Positions 31,551 through 38,591 of a stretch of 50,070 nt of DNA are shown one piece after another. Location of the stretch: positions 1 to 50,070 of the forward strand of contig CALGND010000048.1 in the NCBI GenBank assembly GCA_937958675.1, given 5' to 3'. Made by a program: the position numbers and the translations under genes. The DNA comes from an uncultured Granulosicoccaceae bacterium. Its GTDB lineage: Bacteria > Pseudomonadota > Gammaproteobacteria > Granulosicoccales > Granulosicoccaceae. The notes beneath the pieces are model-generated. The model searched no databases and was not told the DNA's origin. It was given only the letters and a program-made list of their open reading frames with translations. Each line of letters begins with the position of its first letter. Position 1 is the first letter of the stretch.

Positions 31551-32726
31551 CTAGGTACTTTCGATATGTTCGATGATTAGCGTGCTTAACGTATCTGCGA
31601 GTTCATCGGCCTGTTCATTACTTAATATGTAAGGAGGCAATATACGCACAACTTTTTCGGCTGTGACGTTGATTAACAAGCCTGCATCAAGTGCTTTGCC
31701 TACAAGAGCTGCGCAAGGCTGCTCAAGCTCGATGCCAATCATTAGCCCTTTGCCGCGTATCTCAACGACACCAGGCCGATTATGCAATCGCGAGTGCAAA
31801 CCTTCATTAATCCGAGTGCTTAACTCGGTCACTCGGCCCAGTAAGTTATTGGATTCGATTTCGTTGATAACGGTTAAGCCTGCTCGGCATGCAAACGGAT
31901 TACCACCAAACGTGGTTCCGTGAGTACCCGGTTGAATTAGGTCTGCGGCTGCCCCGCGTGCCAAGCACGCGCCAATGGGTATACCGTTACCCAAAGCTTT
32001 AGCAACGCTCATGACATCGGCTTGCACATTGTGGTTTTGATGCTCAAACCAATTACCGCTGCGGCCCATGCCGCATTGGATTTCATCAAACATTAATAAC
32101 CAACCGTGCTGATCACAAATATTGCGCACCGCGGCCAGATAGCCGTCTTCTGCCACGTTGATGCCGCCTTCACCTTGGATGGGTTCGAGTAGGACTGCTA
32201 CGATATCGCTGCGAGATTGCGCTAATTGCTCGATTGCATCGGCATCATTAAACGGCACATCAACAAAGCCAGGCATGGTTGGGCCGAAGCCTTTTTGGAT
32301 CTTCTGGTTGCCGGTCGCTGCAATGGTGCCCAATGTGCGGCCATGAAATGCGGTGGTGCTAACGATGATGGTGGGTGTATCAATATTCTTTTTATGGCCA
32401 TGTAAACGCGCGATTTTTATCGCAGCCTCGTTGGCCTCAGCACCGGAATTACAGAAAAAGGCTTTTTCCATAGCGGCAATACGACACAGGGCGTCACCCA
32501 GTGCCTGCTGTTCGGGGATGTTGTAGAGGTTGGATACGTGAACAAGCCGCTGTGCCTGCTCCGTCAATGCCGCTGTGAGCGCTGGGTTGGCATGCCCTAG
32601 CGCTGTTACAGAAATCCCTGAAAGGGCGTCCAGATAGGCTTTCCCGCTCTCATCCCACAATTTTGCGCCTTCTCCACGAACCATGGATACGGGAAGTCTG
32701 CCGTATGCAGACATTAAGGATTCCAT
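31551..32726 (-). CDS. argD: Acetylornithine/succinyldiaminopimelate aminotransferase
   Basis: PLP-dependent aminotransferase that makes N-acetylornithine (and can serve lysine synthesis). The start at 32726 (MESLMSAYGRLPVSMVRGEG) gives 391 residues and has GGAG ten bases upstream; an open frame extends to 32804 but the added residues do not match the family. Motifs: FCNSGAEANEAAIK, TTAFHGRTLGTIAATG, and the PLP lysine in SVAKALGNGIPIG. First gene of the argDF operon, diverging from the superoxide dismutase gene. Confidence 0.95.
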   Translation of the reverse strand: MESLMSAYGRLPVSMVRGEGAKLWDESGKAYLDALSGISVTALGHANPALTAALTEQAQRLVHVSNLYNIPEQQALGDALCRIAAMEKAFFCNSGAEANEAAIKIARLHGHKKNIDTPTIIVSTTAFHGRTLGTIAATGNQKIQKGFGPTMPGFVDVPFNDADAIEQLAQSRSDIVAVLLEPIQGEGGINVAEDGYLAAVRNICDQHGWLLMFDEIQCGMGRSGNWFEHQNHNVQADVMSVAKALGNGIPIGACLARGAAADLIQPGTHGTTFGGNPFACRAGLTVINEIESNNLLGRVTELSTRINEGLHSRLHNRPGVVEIRGKGLMIGIELEQPCAALVGKALDAGLLINVTAEKVVRILPPYILSNEQADELADTLSTLIIEHIEST

Positions 32727-32874
32727 GGTGATCAAGCTCCGAAAATAGGGTCGAATGATCGATACTATTACATGCAGAGAGGCAGGCCAACAGTCAAATG
32801 CCAAACCGGCGTATTATTATGCTCAGAACGCCCCATAATCTACTGGCTGCTAGGCAGCTCAGAACTACAACCGT

Positions 32875-32893
32875 ATTGACACTTAGCGTCAAT
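32875..32893. promoter_or_regulatory. Operator-like palindrome upstream of superoxide dismutase
   Basis: ATTGAC (32875-32880) and GTCAAT (32888-32893) form an inverted repeat with a seven-base spacer, 20 bases before the ATG. Its left arm overlaps a TTGACA, but no -10 sits at the right distance, so a regulator site or RNA hairpin is as likely as a promoter. Confidence 0.3.
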
Positions 32894-32913
32894 CATAACT
32901 TCAAGGACCCAAA

Positions 32914-33522
32914 ATGGCTTTTGAATTCCCCGATCTTCCGTATGACTTCTCAGCGCTTGAGCCGCATGTCGATGCGCAAACAATGGAAATCCACTATGAC
33001 CGTCATCACCGAGCCTACTTTACCAATTTCACAGGGGCCATTGATGGCTCACCGTTAGCAGATCAATCGCTAGAGCAAGTGATGGCTGGTATTGATGCAT
33101 CTGCTGCACCTGCTGTTCGTAACAACGGTGGTGGTTTTTACAATCACATACTTTATTGGAACTCTATGTGTGATGGCGGTAGTGCAGCAAGTAGCGCGCT
33201 GGCTTCTGCTATCGATAGCGAATTTGGCTCGATGGACAAACTCAAAGAGCAGCTAAAGCAAGCAGGTATGACGCGCTTTGGTTCTGGCTTTGCTTGGTTG
33301 GTTGTTAACAATGGCAAGTTGGCTGTTACGTCCACGCCAAATCAAGACAACCCTTTGATGCCTGTTGCTGATATGCAAGGCACGCCTATTATTGCTTTGG
33401 ATGTTTGGGAGCACGCTTATTACCTTAAGTACCAAAACAAGCGTCCAGACTACATTGACGGCTACCTCGAAGTGGTAGATTGGGCGAAGGCGTCTGAGCG
33501 TTTTTCTGCAGCGATTGCATAG
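32914..33522 (+). CDS. Superoxide dismutase, Fe/Mn family, with Mn-type active-site signature
   Basis: Converts superoxide to oxygen and hydrogen peroxide. The protein has 202 residues, no signal peptide, and AAGGA six bases upstream of the ATG. Metal ligands are His27, His78, Asp163 and His167 (DVWEHAYY). The position that is Gln69 in E. coli FeSOD is Gly74 here (GGGFYNH), and Gln144 in TPNQDNPL matches the Mn-enzyme glutamine, so the second shell is Mn-like. The usual Trp of GSGWAW is Phe126. The location beside grxD and rnt is the usual place of the Fe enzyme SodB, so I give no symbol. Confidence 0.93.
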   Translation: MAFEFPDLPYDFSALEPHVDAQTMEIHYDRHHRAYFTNFTGAIDGSPLADQSLEQVMAGIDASAAPAVRNNGGGFYNHILYWNSMCDGGSAASSALASAIDSEFGSMDKLKEQLKQAGMTRFGSGFAWLVVNNGKLAVTSTPNQDNPLMPVADMQGTPIIALDVWEHAYYLKYQNKRPDYIDGYLEVVDWAKASERFSAAIA

Positions 33523-33542
33523 CATCGAAATAGGAGATCACA

Positions 33543-33875
33543 ATGTCTGAAGCACAACCAGAAGATGCGATGGAACGCATCAAGCAGCAAACTCAAGATA
33601 ACGCGGTTATTTTGTATATGAAGGGAACGCCACAGATGCCAATGTGTGGATTCTCGGCGCGTACAGTTGAAGTACTGAAAGCGTGTAATAAAGAGTTTGC
33701 TTACGTCAACATCATTGCCGATGTTGGTGTGCACGAGAGCCTACCTAAGTTTTCTGATTGGCCAACGTTTCCACAATTGTTTGTCAACGGCGAGCTTGTT
33801 GGTGGTTGCGATATCACCTGCGAACTAGCTGAATCAGGTGAGCTGCAAAAGATGATAGATCAAGCTTCTGCTTAA
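33543..33875 (+). CDS. grxD: Monothiol glutaredoxin, Grx4 type
   Basis: Carries and transfers iron-sulfur clusters, and responds to oxidative stress. The 110-residue protein has the monothiol active site CGFS (Cys35-Ser38), followed by the WPTFPQLFVNGELVGGCDI glutathione-binding region. It lies 20 bases downstream of the superoxide dismutase with its own ribosome site (AGGAG), probably in one transcript. Confidence 0.96.
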   Translation: MSEAQPEDAMERIKQQTQDNAVILYMKGTPQMPMCGFSARTVEVLKACNKEFAYVNIIADVGVHESLPKFSDWPTFPQLFVNGELVGGCDITCELAESGELQKMIDQASA

Positions 33876-33876
33876 T

Positions 33877-33930
33877 CGTCATTCCCGTGGAAGGCAGTCA
33901 TCCCCGCGAAGGCGGGGATCCGGCGTGACG
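33877..33930. repeat. REP-like palindrome between convergent grxD and rnt
   Basis: The element contains a perfect CCCCGC / GCGGGG pairing (33902-33907, 33912-33917) and outer GTCA...TGAC arms. It starts one base after the grxD stop and ends eight bases before the rnt stop, so it may end both transcripts. It shares its core with 3632-3675 and 1866-1881. Confidence 0.7.
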
Positions 33931-33938
33931 GAAGCGCT

Positions 33939-34559
33939 TCACTCGTGGAGCGCCTCCCATTTATTCACTATCTTACAAAATAATTCTGCGGTCATTTGCG
34001 TGTCGTATACCGCTCCGTGAGCCGCGTCAGTATCCCATTCCATATCAGCTGCTACTGCAGCTTTTGCTAACACTGTTTGGCCGTAAGCTAGGCCTGCTAA
34101 GCTAACTGTATCCAAACTACTAAACGGGTGAAACGGGTTGCGCTTAGCGCCACTGCGTTCAACGGCTGCGTTTAAAAACTTCAAATCAAAATGCGCGTTG
34201 TGCCCGACCAGTATGGCGCGGGTGCATTCGGCTTTTTTTACGGCTTGCCTGATGGGCGTAAAAATATAACTTAGGGCTTCGCGCTCCGCACGTGCAGCAC
34301 GTAGTGGGTTCCATGGGTCTATGCCATTTATCTCAAGTGATTTTGGCTCCATGTTAGCGCCTTCAAAAGGCGCGACATGAGTGGTGTAGGTTTCACCGGT
34401 TGATAGACGGCCTTGATCATCCATATCGATCAAAACAGCGGCGACTTCTAATAAGGCGTCAGTTTGCTCGTTAAACCCACCGGTCTCCACATCGACCACA
34501 ACGGGCAGATAACCCCTAAATCGATCGGAATACTTGACGGGCTGGCCTGGCTGATACAT
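33939..34559 (-). CDS. rnt: Ribonuclease T
   Basis: 3'-5' exoribonuclease that trims the 3' ends of tRNA and other stable RNAs. The 206 residues have the DEDDh pattern: [10 protein letters not shown] (Asp/Glu), [14 protein letters not shown] (Asp) and [14 protein letters not shown] (His/Asp). The [15 protein letters not shown] opening is characteristic of RNase T. It converges on grxD, and this sod-grx-rnt neighbourhood recalls the rnt-ydhD-sodB area of enterobacteria. Confidence 0.95.
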   Translation of the reverse strand: MYQPGQPVKYSDRFRGYLPVVVDVETGGFNEQTDALLEVAAVLIDMDDQGRLSTGETYTTHVAPFEGANMEPKSLEINGIDPWNPLRAARAEREALSYIFTPIRQAVKKAECTRAILVGHNAHFDLKFLNAAVERSGAKRNPFHPFSSLDTVSLAGLAYGQTVLAKAAVAADMEWDTDAAHGAVYDTQMTAELFCKIVNKWEALHE

Positions 34560-34656
34560 GACAGTTTTGTATGAAAAAGCTTATAACTAAAGCGAATAGC
34601 CGAATCATACACGCGGTGCCAGTGATAACATCTAAATCGATCTTAAAATTAGTGAC

Positions 34657-35208
34657 TTGAACTTGCTGATACTACTCCAACAGTACGCTCGTATCGCGTT
34701 GTTGATGGCGAAGCCACAGGATTTGCCTGCGGGCGATCATCAGCTGCGTATTGGCATTGTCCTGTGCTCAATCACCTATGTATTCGCTGTTGCCAGTGTC
34801 AGTAGTTTGGGCGAAGCTATTGCTCAGGCGGTTATCGAAATTGGTCTAACGGGTTTGTTATTTTGGGTAGGATTGAGAATCGTCAATCGTTCGGCGCGCT
34901 TTGCGCAATCATTTGGTGGTCTCTGTGGTGCCAATGCTATGTTGCAAATTGTCGCAATTCCCATCCTAATGACGCGAAACGGAGCTGAACTCACCGCTAT
35001 AGAAGCCTTTTCACAGTTCTTTTTGCTCGTCTGGAGCCTGTCCTTGCTGGGACATGTGTTTAGGCATACCTTCGAAACAAGCATATACCTTAGTATCGGA
35101 GTGGCATTCGTTTTCTATATCCTGCTGGTAGCGGTGCTGAGCACACTCATTCCGCCATCGGAGGCGCAAACCGCATTGTTGCAGGCAACCGGGGCATGGA
35201 TGGTATGA
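34657..35208 (+). CDS. Small integral membrane protein of unknown function
   Basis: A 183-residue protein I do not recognise. Four or five hydrophobic segments are visible (about 31-55, 59-73, 84-105, 117-135, 146-165), with little soluble sequence between them, so it is an inner-membrane protein. The start is TTG at 34657 with no clear ribosome site; Met17 (34705, MAKPQDLPAG) is an alternative. It lies 46 bases upstream of the Ser/Thr kinase and could be in the same transcript. Some YIP1-like membrane proteins begin similarly, but I do not make that call. Confidence 0.7.
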   Translation: MNLLILLQQYARIALLMAKPQDLPAGDHQLRIGIVLCSITYVFAVASVSSLGEAIAQAVIEIGLTGLLFWVGLRIVNRSARFAQSFGGLCGANAMLQIVAIPILMTRNGAELTAIEAFSQFFLLVWSLSLLGHVFRHTFETSIYLSIGVAFVFYILLVAVLSTLIPPSEAQTALLQATGAWMV

Positions 35209-35254
35209 TTAGCGCCCAAGTGTTCCCAACATATCGGCTGATCTCTATAACTCC

Positions 35255-36712
35255 GTGCCGGCTACGATCGACAAACCAAGCGCTGTGAAGAATCCTGCTA
35301 AAGATAATAGCCAGGTCGGCGACAGTGTGCGAGATGCCAAGTCTTCTGCGCAAGCGTCTGAAAATTCGGATGGCGCAGTACCTAAGGCCAAAGCGCCGCT
35401 AAGCATAAAGCCGCTGGATATTGTTGTACCCGATGTCATCAACCGGTATACCGTTGGTGCCAAGATTGGCTCGGGTACTTGCGGCGTTGTTCATCTCGCG
35501 CTTGATGATGTATTGAACCGCGAAGTGGCGATAAAGCTGTCTCCGATTGGCGAGGCACACGCATCTTCAGGGAAGCTACCTGGCGCTCAGCGCGCTTATC
35601 AAACAGAAATTATCGCCGCTGGTAAGCTTGCGCATCCCAATATAGTCACCGTTTTCGATGCCGGGCAATATGAGGAGCTCAACTACCTGGTAATGGAAGC
35701 GGTAGAAGGCGAATCACTAAAACAATATGGCAAAGGTAAAACGCCGCTGCCCATTTATCGATCGCTAGAAATCATTGTCGAGTGCTGCAAAGCGCTAGAT
35801 TACTCCCACAAGCAAGGCATACTGCACCGTGATATTAAGCCTGCCAATATCATGCTGGCAAAAGACGGATCGGCAAAGCTACTGGATTTTGGTATTGCTA
35901 TCGGGCTTACTGGAGACGAAGGCTTAAGCAAGCAAGGGCCAACGCTCGGCACACCAAATTACATGTCGCCTGAACAAATACTAGGCAAAACGCTCACACC
36001 TTCCAGTGATTTTTATTCGCTTGCTACGGTGTTGTTTGAATTACTCACTAGCCGCCAGTTATTCAAAGCGCAAAAAGTTAAACAGCTATTTAATATCGTT
36101 GTGCACACAGATGCCCCGTTATTGCACGAGGTTAAATCGGATTTGCCGGCCGATCTGTCCCGAGTGGTGTCGCGAGCCTTGGCTAAAAACCCAAGACAAC
36201 GATTTCAAAACGGTAAAGCGCTCGCCGCCGCCTTAACTCCATTTATCGAGCGGTTTCGTATTCTCGAACAGCGCCCGGCGGCGCAGCAGCGTTTTATTCG
36301 TCAGCTGAAAAAACAGACGTTTTTCACAACGTTTTCTGAAGTAGAAATCGCGCAGCTACTTGAAGTGATAAAAGTGCGAACCTACGCGAAAGGCGAAAAA
36401 CTCATCACTGCGGGGAGTGTTGATCGAGATTTACTAATCGTCACTAGAGGGGCCATTAAGGTGTCCGAAAACGGCGATTTGCTGCGGGTTTGTGGCGAAG
36501 GCGAGTGCGTTGGAGAGCTTGGTTTTATTCATGGTGCTGCCGAAGCAAAAGATGTTGTTGCTTTGTCTGAGGTCAATGTGCTGGAAGTATCCACCGAGTC
36601 GTTAAACGACCTACCCCCCAAGGTACACCTTCACTACTATCGACAGATATCTGATGTGCTTGTTGAGCGCCTAGCCAATGATGGCAAGCTGATGCTCGAC
36701 TACACCCTTTAG
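35255..36712 (+). CDS. Ser/Thr protein kinase with C-terminal cyclic-nucleotide-binding-like domain
   Basis: A Hanks-type kinase of 485 residues. The N-terminal 60 residues are disordered and Ser/Ala/Lys-rich. The kinase domain (about 65-335) is complete: glycine loop IGSGTCGVVHLA (71-82), Lys94 in EVAIKLS, HRDIKPAN (191-198), DFG (211-213) and GTPNYMSPEQ (232-241). Residues about 355-470 form a cNMP/Crp-like beta roll (KGEKLITAGSVDRDLLIV, GECVGELGFIHG). The usual Arg of the phosphate cassette (RSA) is not seen, so cAMP binding is doubtful. No membrane helix. The start is GTG without a clear ribosome site. It converges on galE with a six-base gap. Confidence 0.9.
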   Translation: MPATIDKPSAVKNPAKDNSQVGDSVRDAKSSAQASENSDGAVPKAKAPLSIKPLDIVVPDVINRYTVGAKIGSGTCGVVHLALDDVLNREVAIKLSPIGEAHASSGKLPGAQRAYQTEIIAAGKLAHPNIVTVFDAGQYEELNYLVMEAVEGESLKQYGKGKTPLPIYRSLEIIVECCKALDYSHKQGILHRDIKPANIMLAKDGSAKLLDFGIAIGLTGDEGLSKQGPTLGTPNYMSPEQILGKTLTPSSDFYSLATVLFELLTSRQLFKAQKVKQLFNIVVHTDAPLLHEVKSDLPADLSRVVSRALAKNPRQRFQNGKALAAALTPFIERFRILEQRPAAQQRFIRQLKKQTFFTTFSEVEIAQLLEVIKVRTYAKGEKLITAGSVDRDLLIVTRGAIKVSENGDLLRVCGEGECVGELGFIHGAAEAKDVVALSEVNVLEVSTESLNDLPPKVHLHYYRQISDVLVERLANDGKLMLDYTL

Positions 36713-36718
36713 TTTTAA

Positions 36719-37720
36719 CTATTGGTTATGTTCGCGCTTCATAAGTTGGCGTTCCCATGCAAGGGATGTCTCAACAATTCTATCCAAGTTATCCAGTTCT
36801 GGTTTCCAATCTAGCGTTGCATGTATTTTATCAACCGATGCAATGAGCGCTGGTGGATCGCCGGCGCGTCGTGGCTGCTCATTAACATTTAGTGCTTCAC
36901 CGTGTACTCGCTCTACTGCATCAATTACTTCGCGTACGCTAAAGCCGTGACCATAGCCGCAGTTCATTAAAGTCGAGTCGCCGCCTTTGCGCAAGTAATC
37001 TAGTGATGCTAAATGTGCGCTGGCTAAATCACTTACATGGATATAGTCGCGAACACCAGTGCCGTCGGCTGTGGGATAGTCAGTACCGAACACTTGTAGT
37101 TGCTCTCGCTTACCTAAAGCGACCTCGGCCGCCACTTTAATTAGTAGAGTTGCCTTAGGTGTTGATTGGCCGATACGACCATCGGGGTCAGAACCTGCGA
37201 CGTTAAAGTAGCGCAATATTACGTGAGACATATCGCAGGCCTTGCTTAAGTCTTGCAGCATATGCTCTGACATTAGCTTAGACATGCCATAAGCGTTTAT
37301 CGGGGCGGTTGGTGTACCTTCGTTGCAAGCGCCTTCGCTATCGGGGGTGCCGTAGGTAGCAGCAGTGGAAGAAAATATAAAGTGCTTAACGTTGTGGTTT
37401 TGACAAGCTTCTAATAAGTTGCGCGTATTGCAAGTGTTGTTACCATAATATTTGAGCGGGTTTTCGACACTCTCGGGTACGATGGTGTGCGCTGCAAAAT
37501 GCATCACGGTGTCTATATCGTGATCGCTAAAGAGCTTGTCCAATACGGCTTTGTCGCCAGTGTTGCCAACGATCAGTTCGCCAGCCAGTACGGCGTCAGC
37601 GTTTCCGGTGCTGAGGTTGTCCAAAATAACAACGTTTTCGTTACGTTCGCCTAGTAGTTTCACTACGTGGCTGCCGATGTAGCCCGCGCCGCCGGTGACT
37701 AATATTTTTTTATTTGACAT
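36719..37720 (-). CDS. galE: UDP-glucose 4-epimerase
   Basis: Interconverts UDP-glucose and UDP-galactose with bound NAD. From the ATG at 37720 (MSNKKILVTGGAGYIGSH) it has 333 residues; a start nine codons upstream lies inside terC and is unlikely. The NAD motif TGGAGYIGSH, Ser/Tyr/Lys triad (FSSTAATYG, YGMSKLMSE) and the GVRDYIHVSDLA segment are typical of GalE. Its start follows the terC stop within a base or two, so terC-galE form one minus-strand unit. It may feed the polysaccharide genes at 26-30 kb. Confidence 0.95.
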   Translation of the reverse strand: MSNKKILVTGGAGYIGSHVVKLLGERNENVVILDNLSTGNADAVLAGELIVGNTGDKAVLDKLFSDHDIDTVMHFAAHTIVPESVENPLKYYGNNTCNTRNLLEACQNHNVKHFIFSSTAATYGTPDSEGACNEGTPTAPINAYGMSKLMSEHMLQDLSKACDMSHVILRYFNVAGSDPDGRIGQSTPKATLLIKVAAEVALGKREQLQVFGTDYPTADGTGVRDYIHVSDLASAHLASLDYLRKGGDSTLMNCGYGHGFSVREVIDAVERVHGEALNVNEQPRRAGDPPALIASVDKIHATLDWKPELDNLDRIVETSLAWERQLMKREHNQ

Positions 37721-37721
37721 C

Positions 37722-38492
37722 TTATAGTTTGTCTTCTTGTTGTTCATCTTTAACGAGCTGTTTTTCTAGCTTGATCGCGTGCGCATTTCGCTTACGCATT
37801 TTTATATTGAGCATTTCGACCATCACAGAAAATGCCATGGCAAAGTAGATGTAACCCTTTGGCACGTGTACGTCGAATCCTTCGATGATAAGCGTCATGC
37901 CAACCAGGATTAAAAACGATAGAGCCAGTATTTTTAGAGTAGGGTTGTTATCGACAAAGTCAGATATAGATTTAGATGCAAATAGCATAACCATAACAGC
38001 GGTCACGATTGCGATCACCATTATAGATAGCTGATCGACTAAGCCTACGGCGGTAATGACGGAATCAAGTGAGAAGACTACATCTAGAATAGCTATTTGT
38101 ATCAGTACGCTGATAAAGCTTGACATTTTTTTACCCTGAGCATGCTCAGACCCCTCGATTTCTAGACTATCGTGAATCTCACGTGTCGACTTGGTCAATA
38201 AAAACAAACCGCCGCCAATCAATATCACGTCGCGCCCAGAGATATCGTGCCCAAAGACGCTGAACCAATTGTCGGTCAAGCTCATTACCCAGGTGATCGA
38301 AAATAGCAACAGCAACCGGGTAATCATTGCTAAGCCTATGCCAATAACGCGTGCTTTATCGCGTTGCTCGGGTGGTAGTCGTCCGACTAGGATCGAGATA
38401 AAAATGATGTTGTCGATGCCCAACACGATCTCAAGAGCCGTGAGTGTGGCAAGGGCTATCCATGCCTCAGGGCTGCTAATCCATTCGATCAA
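37722..38492 (-). CDS. TerC family integral membrane protein
   Basis: Polytopic inner-membrane protein of 256 residues with about seven helices. The two conserved acidic helix motifs are present: ALEIVLGIDNIIFISIL near residue 20 and DVVFSLDSVITAVG near residue 136. TerC-type proteins are linked to tellurite resistance and, more recently, to manganese export and metallation of secreted proteins. It faces away from the AddB-like gene, with only 99 bases between; no yybP-ykoY riboswitch fits there. Confidence 0.93.
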   Translation of the reverse strand: MIEWISSPEAWIALATLTALEIVLGIDNIIFISILVGRLPPEQRDKARVIGIGLAMITRLLLLFSITWVMSLTDNWFSVFGHDISGRDVILIGGGLFLLTKSTREIHDSLEIEGSEHAQGKKMSSFISVLIQIAILDVVFSLDSVITAVGLVDQLSIMVIAIVTAVMVMLFASKSISDFVDNNPTLKILALSFLILVGMTLIIEGFDVHVPKGYIYFAMAFSVMVEMLNIKMRKRNAHAIKLEKQLVKDEQQEDKL

Positions 38493-38591
38493 GTTATGCT
38501 CCTGAGGCGTTAGTGAGTGATGTTAAAAGTGGCAGTTGGTCCGAGAAAGGAATCTGCTACCGATGTTAGCCGTAAAGTGTAACATTGAGGC

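Noticed and set aside
32876..32881. TTGACA as the -35 of the superoxide dismutase promoter
   Set aside because: No acceptable -10 lies 16-18 bases downstream; the only AT-rich hexamer is about 12 bases away.
38493..38591. Manganese (yybP-ykoY) riboswitch upstream of terC
   Set aside because: Only 99 bases separate terC from the divergent AddB-like gene, and no matching stem-loop pattern is seen.
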